Shown here: positions 16,301 through 24,505 of the stretch, one piece after another
Layout: every line of letters starts with the position of its first letter
Numbering within the stretch: position 1 is the first letter of the stretch
From: Myxococcales bacterium
Lineage (GTDB): Bacteria; Myxococcota_A; Polyangia; Polyangiales; Polyangiaceae
Length of the DNA stretch: 35,906 bases
Direction: 5' to 3'
Assembly (NCBI GenBank): GCA_009692485.1
Contig: SHZB01000016.1
Location: 1 to 35,906 of the forward strand
Notes under the pieces: generated by a model
Seen by the model: the letters and a program-made list of their open reading frames with translations, nothing else
The model's database searches: none
What the model was told of the DNA's origin: nothing
Made by a program: the position numbers and the translations under genes

Positions 16301-16525
16301 GAAGCCCCACCGAACGCTCGCCGCGAATGGTGCGACCGCCAGCGCAAGCACAGCGCCGAGCGGCACGAGCGTACGAAGGGCCCACCCCAACTCGGCCAGC
16401 CCGGTGAGCTCATCCTGCGCCGCGATCCCGACGGCGAGGCCCTCGACCAACAACAACCCGAGCGCCGCGATCCAGGCCTCGGCGATGCGTGCGACGGGGC
16501 CGCCCGCGACGTCGTCCTCGGCCAT
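13346..16525 (-). CDS. Membrane alkaline-phosphatase-fold enzyme with HEAT-like repeats
   Basis: 1059 residues. Residues 15-235 contain about six hydrophobic segments. From about 285 to 600 is a sulfatase/phosphotransferase domain: 'DILLVSIDALRADHVGAYGY' (metal Asp295), 'TSYAVASLMTG' where sulfatases have CxPSR, and 'TADHGEEFGDH' (metal Asp/His). The nucleophile position is Thr335, as in phosphoethanolamine and phosphoglycerol transferases, so it is not a formylglycine sulfatase. Residues about 690-950 are alpha-helical HEAT-like repeats ('RSWAALALTRLGRG'), and the C-terminus is a beta-rich domain. The likely role is transfer or hydrolysis of a phospho- or sulfo-group on an envelope lipid or glycan; the substrate is unknown. 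It begins 11 bp after greA and is probably co-transcribed with it. Confidence 0.85.
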   Translation of the reverse strand: MAEDDVAGGPVARIAEAWIAALGLLLVEGLAVGIAAQDELTGLAELGWALRTLVPLGAVLALAVAPFAASVRWGFEHAERRVPRIALCLITLAWSGVVAVGVSGGRSFTLGSRMAFVVVVTLAASAMVWLAAPPLSRGLARIAKRSRWFSALPIVALLVGIELANARVLPRLYPVFHDGLSVLGLLIVPLGLWPPGHRRRALPAGGWLERARFGAAVGTALLTVILALLAPRSLRSADNIRWTFRERAPRLSYAVRVASALEPPPALDDAIPEAATATERVLDWTGRDILLVSIDALRADHVGAYGYGRAMTPRLDKLAEGGVVFEAAYTATPHTSYAVASLMTGKFMRPLLMQGLGADSETLAQALRRYDYRTAAFYPPAIFFVDRERFTAFEANGLGFEYEKRQFSSASERARELVEYLKTEPPNVPIFAWAHLFEPHEPYLAYPESDLGERDIDRYDAEIRAADAGLGELVDAMRASRPRAIVIVTADHGEEFGDHGGRYHGTTVYEEQVRVPLVIHAPGLVEPRRVVEPVSLVDLVPTIERALAIPVSPRIRGRDLGALMLGRDKGGGGFAFSETDDHTMLAQATLRLICARKIGACRLFELASDPAQRSDVAESYAEAAGKMKAEQRGFAASMGRFERSLEPWPEGLRRALAGDVDAAPDAAALLDDADLRFRRKAAEALFELAVVAASDPRESAAHPDITERVRRLVDDVAPQLERALATDDDDAVRSWAALALTRLGRGAPRTFDLASGEEESWRRLASLVLAEAGDDRGAATLLAWWSAAFPEEGPASVPIPHERAKQLVSALGRVGTRGVVIALSRGLIDVRLRVALANAFERIGDAAARPLLAKAFAVEPYHDARFAMARAVVALGGGVEIAEAMARYLGAPDPIAGGLELGARAKILAWIGGPNSVEQERLRRFAQSGVMVGATIPKGGNGRGFRVILRAHASLGGQAHFSVRARGRSVEDRTRTVPKAAPELDPKTTLRFDVPGGDRSVELHGELRSSVSGSLRAGDASDFVIYATDGVVVEAFAVVPLTDDVAASVTKLDGAAGAP

Positions 16526-16536
16526 GGGGTCTGCCG

Positions 16537-17013
16537 TCAGGCGAACGAGATCGCGAGGATCTCGTAGCTGCGATTGCCCGCCGGAAGCTGAACGGAGACC
16601 TCTTCGCCGACGCGCTTGCCGATGAGGCTTCGAGCCAGCGGAGACGAGACCGAGATCCGGCCCGACTTGAGATCCGACTCCTCGGTTCCTACGATTTGGT
16701 AGGCGATCTGCTCTTCGCTATCCACGTTGAGCACCGTCACGAAGGCACCGAAAACGACGCGATCGCCCGCGAGCTTGGACGGGTCGATGACCTCCGCGCG
16801 CGACAGCACGTCTTCGATGTATTTGATGCGCGCGTGGATCATCCCTTGGCGATCTTTGGCCGCGTGATATTCCGCATTTTCGCTCAAATCGCCGTGATCT
16901 CGGGCGGTGCCGATGTCCTTGACGATCGCCGGCATCGCGACGTCGCGAAGGCGCTGCATCTCTTCACGCAGCCGCACGCAACCGGCGGGGGTCATCGGTA
17001 CTCTTTCAGCCAT
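16537..17013 (-). CDS. greA: Transcription elongation factor GreA
   Basis: 158 residues, the normal GreA length. The N-terminal antiparallel coiled coil (about 1-78) carries the tip signature 'ARDHGDLSENAEYHAAKD', with the acidic Asp/Glu that reach the RNA polymerase active site through the secondary channel. The C-terminal FKBP-like domain contains 'ISVSSPLARSLIGKRVGEEV', the other GreA signature. It stimulates cleavage of backtracked transcripts and acts in the cytosol. It lies 58 bp downstream of the bamD-like gene and 11 bp upstream of the sulfatase-fold gene, all on the minus strand. The assignment is secure. Confidence 0.97.
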   Translation of the reverse strand: MAERVPMTPAGCVRLREEMQRLRDVAMPAIVKDIGTARDHGDLSENAEYHAAKDRQGMIHARIKYIEDVLSRAEVIDPSKLAGDRVVFGAFVTVLNVDSEEQIAYQIVGTEESDLKSGRISVSSPLARSLIGKRVGEEVSVQLPAGNRSYEILAISFA

Positions 17014-17071
17014 GACGCAGCCTGACCTTGAGCCAGCCGAGTGGCACCGTCAACCCTGTCGCGCTCGCCGC

Positions 17072-17195
17072 CTAGTTCGACGCCGCGACCGGCGAATTCG
17101 TACCCGCGGCCGGCGAAATCGTCACGGCTGCGGCCGGCGAATTCGCACCCGCCACCCGCGAATTCGTCACCGCCGCGGCCGGCGAAATCGTCAAG
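17072..17195 (-). repeat. 21/24-bp tandem repeat forming the BamD-like C-terminus
   Basis: On the minus strand about five units of 24 or 21 bp on the pattern 'acgaattcgccggccgcgg' encode I/N-SPAAAVT. The stop codon TAG stands where the other copies have TCG (AAC TAG versus AAT TCG), so the gene appears to end inside the array. Several EcoRI sites result from the repeat. Confidence 0.88.
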
Positions 17196-18022
17196 GCCGC
17201 CGCCTCGTCCATCTGCGCCAAAAACCGCTGCGCCACCGTGGCGAAGGGCCCGCCAAACTCGGCGACCACGCGCGCGAAGGCCGCCCGCGCCGCGTCCGTC
17301 TTGTGAAGCTTCAGCAGCGTCTCGCCCTTCAACACGAGCGCCTCCGCGTCGAGCCCCGAGCCCGGATAACGTGCGATCGCGTACTCGATCCTCGCGATCG
17401 CCGCCTCGAAGCGATCGTCATTCAAATAGTGTCGCGCGACGAACAGCTCATGGCGCACGAGCCGCTGCGTCACCACCTCAAGCATGTAGCGCGCGTCTTG
17501 CCGGTAGCGCCCGCCGGCGTATTGCTCGTTGAACCCCGCGAGCTCCCGGTACGCCTCCTCGGCGTTGCCCTGGTCGCGCTCTTCTGCGGGCGGCAAGAGA
17601 AACGTGTCCCCGATGTCGAGGTACGCGCCCTTCGCGATCCGATAGCGCGCGTATTCGACGTTCTCGTCCGTGCGGTGCGCGCGCCCGAAGGTGCGGTACG
17701 CGGCCGTCGCCTCGGAGTACTTTCCTTGCTCGAACTCGAGGTCGGCGAGGCGCAGCTCGGCGAGGCGCGCAACCGGGCTCTGGGCGTAGGCCCGCTTGGT
17801 CTCGAGCAGCCGCTGGCGCGCCTCTTCCCAGTTCTGCGAGTCGAAGGCATCCATCGCGGCAAGGTAGGCGGCTCGCGCATCCGCCGAATACATCAAGCTG
17901 TCGGGCGAACTCGCGGGCTTCGGCTCGCACGCGGCGAGGCCCAAGCCCCCGGCAAAATAGAACAAGCTTCCCGCAAAATAGAGCGAAAGCGCACCGGCCA
18001 GCGAGCCCCGAGCTCCCTTCAT
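17072..18022 (-). CDS. bamD: BamD-like outer-membrane assembly lipoprotein
   Basis: 316 residues from ATG 18022; the 912-residue ORF-track version adds a long shadow of the regulator gene. The signal peptide ends at 'GLAAC' (Cys32), a good lipobox. Five TPR-like repeats follow, for example 'AMDAFDSQNWEEARQRLLET' and 'LRLADLEFEQGKYSEATAAY', then 'YAIARYPGSGLDAEALVLKG', the layout of BamD. BamD couples BamA to substrate delivery in outer-membrane beta-barrel assembly, on the periplasmic face. The last 40 residues are a Ser-Pro-Ala-Ala repeat absent from normal BamD, and the stop codon falls in a decayed copy of it. The start of the NtrX-like gene is 64 bp away, divergent. Another TPR lipoprotein of the same fold is the main alternative. 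Confidence 0.82.
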   Translation of the reverse strand: MKGARGSLAGALSLYFAGSLFYFAGGLGLAACEPKPASSPDSLMYSADARAAYLAAMDAFDSQNWEEARQRLLETKRAYAQSPVARLAELRLADLEFEQGKYSEATAAYRTFGRAHRTDENVEYARYRIAKGAYLDIGDTFLLPPAEERDQGNAEEAYRELAGFNEQYAGGRYRQDARYMLEVVTQRLVRHELFVARHYLNDDRFEAAIARIEYAIARYPGSGLDAEALVLKGETLLKLHKTDAARAAFARVVAEFGGPFATVAQRFLAQMDEAAALTISPAAAVTNSRVAGANSPAAAVTISPAAGTNSPVAASN

Positions 18023-18085
18023 GGCGCGCACCCTACACCAAAATAGATCCGCCCCGATCCCACTGCCCGCACTAAAACGTGGAGC

Positions 18086-19528
18086 ATGTCCGAGCGCGCG
18101 ACCGCGGAAGCCGACTCCGCTCTCCTGCTCACCGTCCTCGTCGTCGATGACGAACGCAACATTCGACGCGTGCTGCGATTGATCCTCGAGGGCGCCGGCT
18201 ACCGGGTCAGCGAAGCAGACAGCGCGGAGGCCGCCGAAGAGACCCTTGCGACCTCGAGCACCCCGGTCGATCTGGTCGTGCTCGATCTGATGCTTCCGAA
18301 AAAGGGTGGCCTCGAGTGGCTCGCCGAGCTTCGAATGAACCCGCTTTTCTCGCACATTCCGGTGATTGTCGTCAGCGGTCACGCCTCGAGCGAGGAGTCC
18401 GCGCAAGCCATCAAGCTCGGCGCCACTGACTTTTTCGAGAAGCCGCTGGCTCGCGAGCGCGTGCTGCTCAGCGTGGCGCGTGCCCTCGAAGGCGCGGTCC
18501 TGCAGCGGCAACTCACCGCGCTGCGCGCCCAGGTCGGCACGCACCACCACATGATTGGTTCGGCGCCCGTGATGCAGCGGCTCTACCGCGACATCGAGCG
18601 CGTCGCGCGCACCAAAGCGAGCGTGCTCATCACGGGGCCAAGCGGTACGGGTAAAGAGCTCGTCAGCCGCGCGATCGCCCAGATGAGCCCGCGCGCGGAC
18701 AAGCCCTTCGTGAAGGTGAACTGCGCCGCCATCCCGCGTGAGCTGATCGAGAGCGAGCTGTTCGGGCACGAGCGCGGCGCGTTCACCGGCGCGGAGTCGA
18801 AGAAGCGCGGCGTGTTCGAGCTCGCGCACGGAGCCACGTTGTTCCTCGACGAAATCGGCGACATGGATCTCGCCGCACAAGCGAAGGTCCTGCGCGTGCT
18901 TCAGTCCGGTGAGCTGTGTCGCGTCGGCTCCGAGCACACCTTTCACGTCGACGTGCGGGTCTTGGCCGCCACCAACAAAGAGCTCGAGCGCGAGGTCTCT
19001 GAGGGCCGCTTTCGCGAGGACCTGTTCTTTCGACTGAACGTGTTTCCGATCAAGATGCCGACCCTCGCCGAGCGCACCGAAGACGTGCCACTCTTGGCGG
19101 CCTCGTTCCTCGACGCCTTCGCGAGCGAGAACGGTTTGTGCGTGCGGCGCATGCAGCCGGCCGTGCTCGACGCGCTCATGCGGCGACCGTGGCCGGGCAA
19201 CGTGCGCGAGCTGAAAAACGTCGTCGAGCGCGCGGCGATCCTCTGCTCGGGTGAAGAGATCACGATCGCCGATCTGCCCGAAGATCCGCACGCGGATCCC
19301 TTCGATGACGACGCGCCAGGTCCGAGCGATGCGGTGGCAAGCGGCGCCGCGAAAGCAGCGGGCCTGAGCCTGCGTCAGGTACGGGAACAAGCAGAGCGCG
19401 CGCACATCGTGAGCTTGCTCGTCGAACACAACTGGAACGTCTCTCGCACCGCCGCCGCGCTCGGCCTCGAACGCACCAACCTCCATAAAAAAATTCGCGC
19501 CTTCGGGATCGCCCGCGGCGAACGCTGA
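18086..19528 (+). CDS. NtrX-like sigma-54-dependent response regulator
   Basis: 480 residues, standard NtrC-family architecture. Receiver 15-135: acidic pair Asp21/Asp22, phospho-acceptor Asp67 ('VVLDLMLP'), Ser97 and Lys119. AAA+ domain: Walker A 'GPSGTGKE' (184-191), sigma-54 contact loop 'GAFTGA' (231-236), Walker B 'LFLDEIGD' (252-259), and the arginine-finger region 'FREDLFFRL'. The C-terminal Fis-type helix-turn-helix (about 437-475) with 'LERTNLHKKI' resembles NtrX. All key residues are present, so it should be a functional phosphorylation-dependent activator. No sensor kinase is adjacent, so its partner is an orphan here. ATG 18086 has GGAG 2-5 nt upstream. It is convergent with the DUF4388 gene. 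Confidence 0.95.
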   Translation: MSERATAEADSALLLTVLVVDDERNIRRVLRLILEGAGYRVSEADSAEAAEETLATSSTPVDLVVLDLMLPKKGGLEWLAELRMNPLFSHIPVIVVSGHASSEESAQAIKLGATDFFEKPLARERVLLSVARALEGAVLQRQLTALRAQVGTHHHMIGSAPVMQRLYRDIERVARTKASVLITGPSGTGKELVSRAIAQMSPRADKPFVKVNCAAIPRELIESELFGHERGAFTGAESKKRGVFELAHGATLFLDEIGDMDLAAQAKVLRVLQSGELCRVGSEHTFHVDVRVLAATNKELEREVSEGRFREDLFFRLNVFPIKMPTLAERTEDVPLLAASFLDAFASENGLCVRRMQPAVLDALMRRPWPGNVRELKNVVERAAILCSGEEITIADLPEDPHADPFDDDAPGPSDAVASGAAKAAGLSLRQVREQAERAHIVSLLVEHNWNVSRTAAALGLERTNLHKKIRAFGIARGER

Positions 19529-19550
19529 GTCGATGCGCAGGGCCGCTGCC

Positions 19551-20807
19551 TCAAGGTGGCGTGACGGCACGCAAGAGCTCGGCGACGCGCTTCGACAGTG
19601 CGGCGATCTCGGCGCTTTGATGCTCGCCGAGGCGCGCTCGCAACAGTGGCTCCGCGACGAACATGGCGTATGCGGCGTACGCATAAAGCCACTCTGCGAG
19701 CTGGCGCGTGGCGTCGGCCTCGGCCACGAGCAACGCGAGGTTCTCTCGGATCCGCCCCGGCGCGAAGCCTCCATCGGCGCGCGGACCGGCCCCGCGAAAG
19801 AGCGCGTCATACATCCCGCCCGCGGTCGCGAAGCTCTCTAACTCGTGACTCACGTCGGCGCCCACTCCGGCCTGGTTCACCCGCTCGAAGATCGCCGCGA
19901 GCGCCTCGTTCACCGCCGTCACCACCGCCTCCGGCTGCGACGGTCGCGGTGCTGCCACGGTCGCGTGCCCGCGTTGCAGCAGCTGAAAGAGCGCGTGCAG
20001 CGTCTCGAACGAGCCCTGGCAGAGCGCGCGACTCAGCTCGTCCACCGACCGCAGCCCGTCGATGGCGTCATAGCAACGGCAGAGCTCCGCGTCTTCGGGC
20101 GGCGGGGCCAGCGTGCGCGCCGGCACGTGCGACAAAGATGGGATCCGCGCCTGAAAACAGCTGGTTTCGTCGATTCGGCGCGCCGCCTCCATCATCAAGG
20201 CGCCGAGCGAGATGCGCTGCCGAAAGGGCAATTTCTCTTCGTCGATCCCGTCGATGAAATAGAAACTGCCGCGCGAGACTCGCATGACGGCGAAAAGAAT
20301 TTCTTCGCACTGCCGGCCGATGACCTCGAAGAGCCGCTCGCGCGTGATGTGGCCGAGCGCCACGGCCAGCTCACCGAAGCGCCGCTCGGGCGTGAGCACC
20401 CGCAGCACCGCCGCAAGCTCTAGCTCCGTCAACGCGCCGACCTGCAAGAGCACGCGACCAAGCCGCTCTCGCTCGGCGGTCGAGCTCGCCCCCACGAGCT
20501 GGCCCGACTCGACGAACGCCGCGCGCTCTTCGCCATCTTGATCGACGACGACGAGCTCCCCGCTCCAGCCACCTTGCGCGACCATGCTCATCACGTCCCA
20601 GAGCATCCCCGGTCGCAAGAGCTCACCGACGAGCCACGGCCGCGCCCGTTCGCTTCCCTCGACGGCGCGCAAGAGCGCGATCGACCGCGGCGCTGGCAGC
20701 AGCTCCATCTTGCCCGTGCGCCGTCGCAGCTCGCGGCTCGCGACCCGTCCGATCGGGTGCGCCGTCCCGGTCGCGTCAATCCGCACGAGCAGCTCGTCGG
20801 ACTTCAT
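19551..20807 (-). CDS. DUF4388 (PATAN-like) domain protein
   Basis: 418 residues. A region of about 70-180 has 'SGELVVVDQDGEERAAFVESGQLVGA' followed by 'LGRVLLQVGALTELELAAVL' and 'FGELAVALGHITRERLFEVI', the layout of DUF4388/PATAN modules, which are abundant in myxobacteria and linked to regulatory or motility proteins. The rest is helical with no enzyme motif. No signal or membrane segment is seen, so it is probably cytosolic. The start codon overlaps the dnaE stop (TGATG), so it is translationally coupled to dnaE. Whether the product has anything to do with replication is unknown; DUF4388 proteins are often signalling adaptors. Confidence 0.8.
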   Translation of the reverse strand: MKSDELLVRIDATGTAHPIGRVASRELRRRTGKMELLPAPRSIALLRAVEGSERARPWLVGELLRPGMLWDVMSMVAQGGWSGELVVVDQDGEERAAFVESGQLVGASSTAERERLGRVLLQVGALTELELAAVLRVLTPERRFGELAVALGHITRERLFEVIGRQCEEILFAVMRVSRGSFYFIDGIDEEKLPFRQRISLGALMMEAARRIDETSCFQARIPSLSHVPARTLAPPPEDAELCRCYDAIDGLRSVDELSRALCQGSFETLHALFQLLQRGHATVAAPRPSQPEAVVTAVNEALAAIFERVNQAGVGADVSHELESFATAGGMYDALFRGAGPRADGGFAPGRIRENLALLVAEADATRQLAEWLYAYAAYAMFVAEPLLRARLGEHQSAEIAALSKRVAELLRAVTPP

Positions 20808-23800
20808 CAGCGAAGCTCGGCGATGTTGCTGCCGAAGAGGCGCTCGAGGCTCGAAAGCATCGCGTCCGTCGGCTCGACGCGGAGCGAGGCACCGATGTGG
20901 AGCACCGCTTCACCGGCGTCGGTTTGAATCAACAGCTGCACCGGACACTTGCCCGGGGACTTTCGCAGGATCTCCCCGAGCCGCTGGATGTGGCTCCGCT
21001 CGACCATGCTCGCGTCGAGCCGCAGCACGATGGCGCGGGTCTCGGCGCGCAGCGTCTCGGCCAACAGGGTCGCGTCATCGAGCAGCAAGGTCGGGACGCG
21101 ATCGACCTCGGCGCCATCTTCCGCCATCGGGAACTGCAGCTTGCCGCTCACGAGCACGGGCTCACCGCGCGCCAAGAGATCGCCGACGCGACCGAGCTGC
21201 TGATCGCGCACCTTCACGTCGATGCCACCGCTCAGATCCTCGAGCGTGAAGAACGCGATCTTGCCGCCGCCGGCCTTGAAAATGCGCTCGCGATATCCCT
21301 CTACCGTGCCCGCGACCCGCACCTTCGCCCAGTCGTCGAGCGCGTACAGTTCGCGCGTGCTCGTGACGTCGAAGCGCTTGAGCTCGCTGCCGAAGCGATC
21401 GAGCGGATGGCCCGACACGTAAAAACCGAGCGCTTCTTTTTCGCGCCGAAGGATCTCCCGCAGATCCCACGGCTCGCACTCCACATAGTCGCTCACCTCC
21501 GCCGCGCCGCGAGCAGGTCCGCCCCGGACGAGACCGAAGAGGCTGCCCTGCCCCACGTCGCGGTCGCGCGCCGCCGATTTTCCGCGTTCGAGCGCTCGCT
21601 CGATCGATGCGAACGCCCGCGCCCGAGCGAGCCCGCGCCTGCTGAGCGAGGCGTCGAGCGCGCCGCTCATGACCAGCGCCTCGAGAATGCCGCGGTTCAA
21701 TTTGCGGGCATCGACGCGCGTCGCAACATCGAAGACATCATCGAAGGGCCCCGTCTTCCGAGCCTCGAGCAGCGCGTCCAGCGCCATCTCGCCGACGCCC
21801 CGGATCGCACCCAGACCGAATCGAATCTTCGGCGCCAGGCGATCGCGCTTCGCCGTCGTGCGCCGCCTCGTGCCACCTTGCGCCCCGGCGCTCGAGCCGC
21901 CGCTCGCCGTCGTCTGGGTGGCCCCACTTGCAGCGACCTCGTTTGCGTACACGACCGTGAAGTCGATGTTCGACTCGTTGATCTCGGGCGGCAAGATCTC
22001 GATCTTCGAGGCGCGGCCCTCCGCGATGATGCGCACGACCTTGTCCGTCTTGTCGCGGTCCGAGGTCAACAACCCACACAGAAACTCGACCGGGTAGTGC
22101 GCCTTGAGATACGCGGTCTGATACGTCAAGAGCGCGTACGCGGCGCTGTGGCTGCGGTTGAACCCGTAGCCGGCAAAGAACTCGAGCAGCTCGAAGATCT
22201 TCACCGCATCGGCCTCGGCCACACCCTTCGCCACCGCGCCGGTCACGAACAAGCCCCGCTGCTTGGCCATCTCCTCGGCCTTTTTATAGCTCATCGCGCG
22301 TCGCAGCAAATCCGCGCCGCCGAGCGTAAACCCGGCCAATTTCTGGGCGATTTGCATCACCTGCTCCTGGTAGACGATCACGCCGTAGGTCGGCAGGACG
22401 ATGTCATCGACCAGCGCGTGCAGCCGCTTGATGGGTTGGCGGCCGTGCTTGCAATTGATGTAGTCCTGCACCATCCCCGAGCCGAGCGGGCCGGGTCGAT
22501 ACAGCGCCACCGCCGCGACGATGTCGTCGAATTTGTCGGGCTTCATGCTCTTGAAGAGCTTCTGCATGCCGCTCGACTCGAGCTGAAACACGCCCGTCGT
22601 CTCCCCCGACTGCAAGAGCTCGTAGGTGCGCGCGTCGCCGAGCCCGAGCCGCGCGACCTCGAGGTGCTGGCCCTTGCGATCGGGCCGGGCGTTCACCATC
22701 CGCTCGGCGATGTCGATCACCGTCAGCGTCTTGAGCCCGAGAAAATCGAACTTCACGAGGCCCGCCGCCTCGACATCGCCCTTCGCAAATTGCGTCACCA
22801 ACAGCTCGCCGTTCTTGAAGCACGGCACGTGATCCCACAGCGGCCCCTCGCTGATGACGACGCCCGCGGCGTGCATGCCGGCGTGGCGCGTGAGTCCCTC
22901 GAGCTTGCGCGCCTGCTTCAACAGCTCGGCGATCGTCCGGTCTACCTCGCTCGCGGCCCTCAGGCGCGGCTCTACCTCCAGCGCCTCGGCGATCGTGTAC
23001 GTCTGCCCTGGTGCTTTTTCGGGCACCAAGGACGCGATGCGCTGAGCCTCCGGCGGCGGGATCCCCATCGCGCGGGCGACGTCCTTGATCACGCTGCGCG
23101 CCTTCAGCTCGTGAAAGGTCGCGATCTGCCCGACCGAATTCTTGCCGTAGCGCTCGGTCACGTACGCGATCACCTCGTCACGCCGGTCCATGCAGAAGTC
23201 GATGTCGAAGTCCGGCATGCTCACGCGCTCGGGATTGAGGAAGCGCTCGAACAACAGCGCGTGCTCGATCGGGTCGAGATCCGTGATCCGAAGCGCGTAG
23301 GCGACGAGCGAGCCGGCGCCCGACCCACGACCCGGACCTACGGGGATTTTCCGCTCCTTCGCGTAGCGGATGAAATCCCAAACAATCAGGAAATACCCAG
23401 GGAAATCCATCCCCACGATGACCTCAAGCTCCATCGCGAGCCGCCCGCGATAGGCCACCTCATCCACGGCTTTGCCCGTCCGTCGAAGCTCCTCGAAGCG
23501 CGCCGCGAGCCCCTCTTGGGCGACGTGTCGAAAGTAGCCCGCCGTGTCGTAACCGTCGGGCACCGAGAAGCGCGGCAACATCGGCTTGCCGAGGCGGAGC
23601 TCGAGCGCGCGGCATCGCTCGGTGATCGCCAGCGTGCTCCCGATAGCCTCGGGCAAATCGCGAAAGAGGTGCGCCATCTGCGCCGCCGGCTTCAAGGACA
23701 TCTCGTAGCGGCCGTGATGCGCCGCGAGCGCCGCGCTGAAGCTGCGACCGCCTGCGATGCACGACAGATAGAGCTGCGCCTCGCCGTCCGAAGGCTCGAA

Positions 23801-24469
23801 GAAATGGCAGTCGTTCGTCGCCACCAGCGGCAGCTCCAGATCGCGCGCCAGCTCGACGAGGATGCGATTGAGGACCGGCTGCTCGACCAGCCCGTGGTCC
23901 TGCAGCTCGACGAACAAGCTCTGCGGCGGCATCAGCGCACGCAGCCGATCGAGGGCCGCGCGACCAGCGGTTTTTCCTTGTTCGAGGACCTGTTGCGCGA
24001 CGACTCCGCCCATGCATCCGGTCAGCGCGATCAGCCCCTCGGTGCCGTTCGCGAGCTCGTCCAGGCGAATGCTGGGCGTGTGCGCCACCGCCGGCTCGAC
24101 GTGCCCCTTCGACACGATCCGCAGCAGGTTTTTATACCCCGCGGCGTTCTCGGCCAGCAGGATCAAGTGGTCGAGCGGCGGGTCGGTCGAGGTCGCGTCC
24201 GCGCGCCCCGAGAGCTCGCGCACGACGTTGAGCTCGCAGCCGAGGATCGGCACGACGCCGTACTCCTTGCAGGTCCGGTAGTGCGTGATCGCGCCGAACA
24301 TGTTGCCGTGATCGGTGAGCGCGATCGCCGGCATCCCGAGCTCGGCCGCACGCGGCGCAAGGCCCTTGCAGCGCATCGCGCCATCGAGCAGCGAATACTC
24401 GCTGTGCACGTGCAAATGGACGAACTCGGTCACGCGGCTCCACGGCGGCACGCTCGCCACCAGAGCCAT
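20807..24469 (-). CDS. dnaE: DNA polymerase III alpha subunit
   Basis: 1220 residues, slightly longer than the usual 1160. The PHP domain opens with 'FVHLHVHSEYSLLDGAM' and 'IALTDHGNMFGAI'. The polymerase aspartates are in 'PDFDIDF' (Asp420, 422, 424), with 'GPGRGSGAGSLVAY' just before. Helix-hairpin-helix and beta-binding regions follow, then an OB-fold ('VRVAGTVEGYRERIFKAGGG') and a C-terminal domain. It is the replicative polymerase. An insertion of about 30 low-complexity residues sits after 'NESNIDFTVVYANEVAA', before 'IRFGLGAIRGVG'. ATG 24469 is used here; GTG 24433, preceded by GGAG and giving VTEFVHLHVH, is an equally good start. The stop overlaps the DUF4388 start. Confidence 0.97.
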   Translation of the reverse strand: MALVASVPPWSRVTEFVHLHVHSEYSLLDGAMRCKGLAPRAAELGMPAIALTDHGNMFGAITHYRTCKEYGVVPILGCELNVVRELSGRADATSTDPPLDHLILLAENAAGYKNLLRIVSKGHVEPAVAHTPSIRLDELANGTEGLIALTGCMGGVVAQQVLEQGKTAGRAALDRLRALMPPQSLFVELQDHGLVEQPVLNRILVELARDLELPLVATNDCHFFEPSDGEAQLYLSCIAGGRSFSAALAAHHGRYEMSLKPAAQMAHLFRDLPEAIGSTLAITERCRALELRLGKPMLPRFSVPDGYDTAGYFRHVAQEGLAARFEELRRTGKAVDEVAYRGRLAMELEVIVGMDFPGYFLIVWDFIRYAKERKIPVGPGRGSGAGSLVAYALRITDLDPIEHALLFERFLNPERVSMPDFDIDFCMDRRDEVIAYVTERYGKNSVGQIATFHELKARSVIKDVARAMGIPPPEAQRIASLVPEKAPGQTYTIAEALEVEPRLRAASEVDRTIAELLKQARKLEGLTRHAGMHAAGVVISEGPLWDHVPCFKNGELLVTQFAKGDVEAAGLVKFDFLGLKTLTVIDIAERMVNARPDRKGQHLEVARLGLGDARTYELLQSGETTGVFQLESSGMQKLFKSMKPDKFDDIVAAVALYRPGPLGSGMVQDYINCKHGRQPIKRLHALVDDIVLPTYGVIVYQEQVMQIAQKLAGFTLGGADLLRRAMSYKKAEEMAKQRGLFVTGAVAKGVAEADAVKIFELLEFFAGYGFNRSHSAAYALLTYQTAYLKAHYPVEFLCGLLTSDRDKTDKVVRIIAEGRASKIEILPPEINESNIDFTVVYANEVAASGATQTTASGGSSAGAQGGTRRRTTAKRDRLAPKIRFGLGAIRGVGEMALDALLEARKTGPFDDVFDVATRVDARKLNRGILEALVMSGALDASLSRRGLARARAFASIERALERGKSAARDRDVGQGSLFGLVRGGPARGAAEVSDYVECEPWDLREILRREKEALGFYVSGHPLDRFGSELKRFDVTSTRELYALDDWAKVRVAGTVEGYRERIFKAGGGKIAFFTLEDLSGGIDVKVRDQQLGRVGDLLARGEPVLVSGKLQFPMAEDGAEVDRVPTLLLDDATLLAETLRAETRAIVLRLDASMVERSHIQRLGEILRKSPGKCPVQLLIQTDAGEAVLHIGASLRVEPTDAMLSSLERLFGSNIAELR

Positions 24470-24505
24470 GCGCTAGCGGTCACGGCCAACGCTGTAAAGC
24501 CCCCT

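Noticed and set aside
18023-19810. N-terminal extension of the BamD-like ORF to 912 residues
   Set aside because: It is the shadow of the NtrX-like gene; a signal peptide and lipobox start at 18022.
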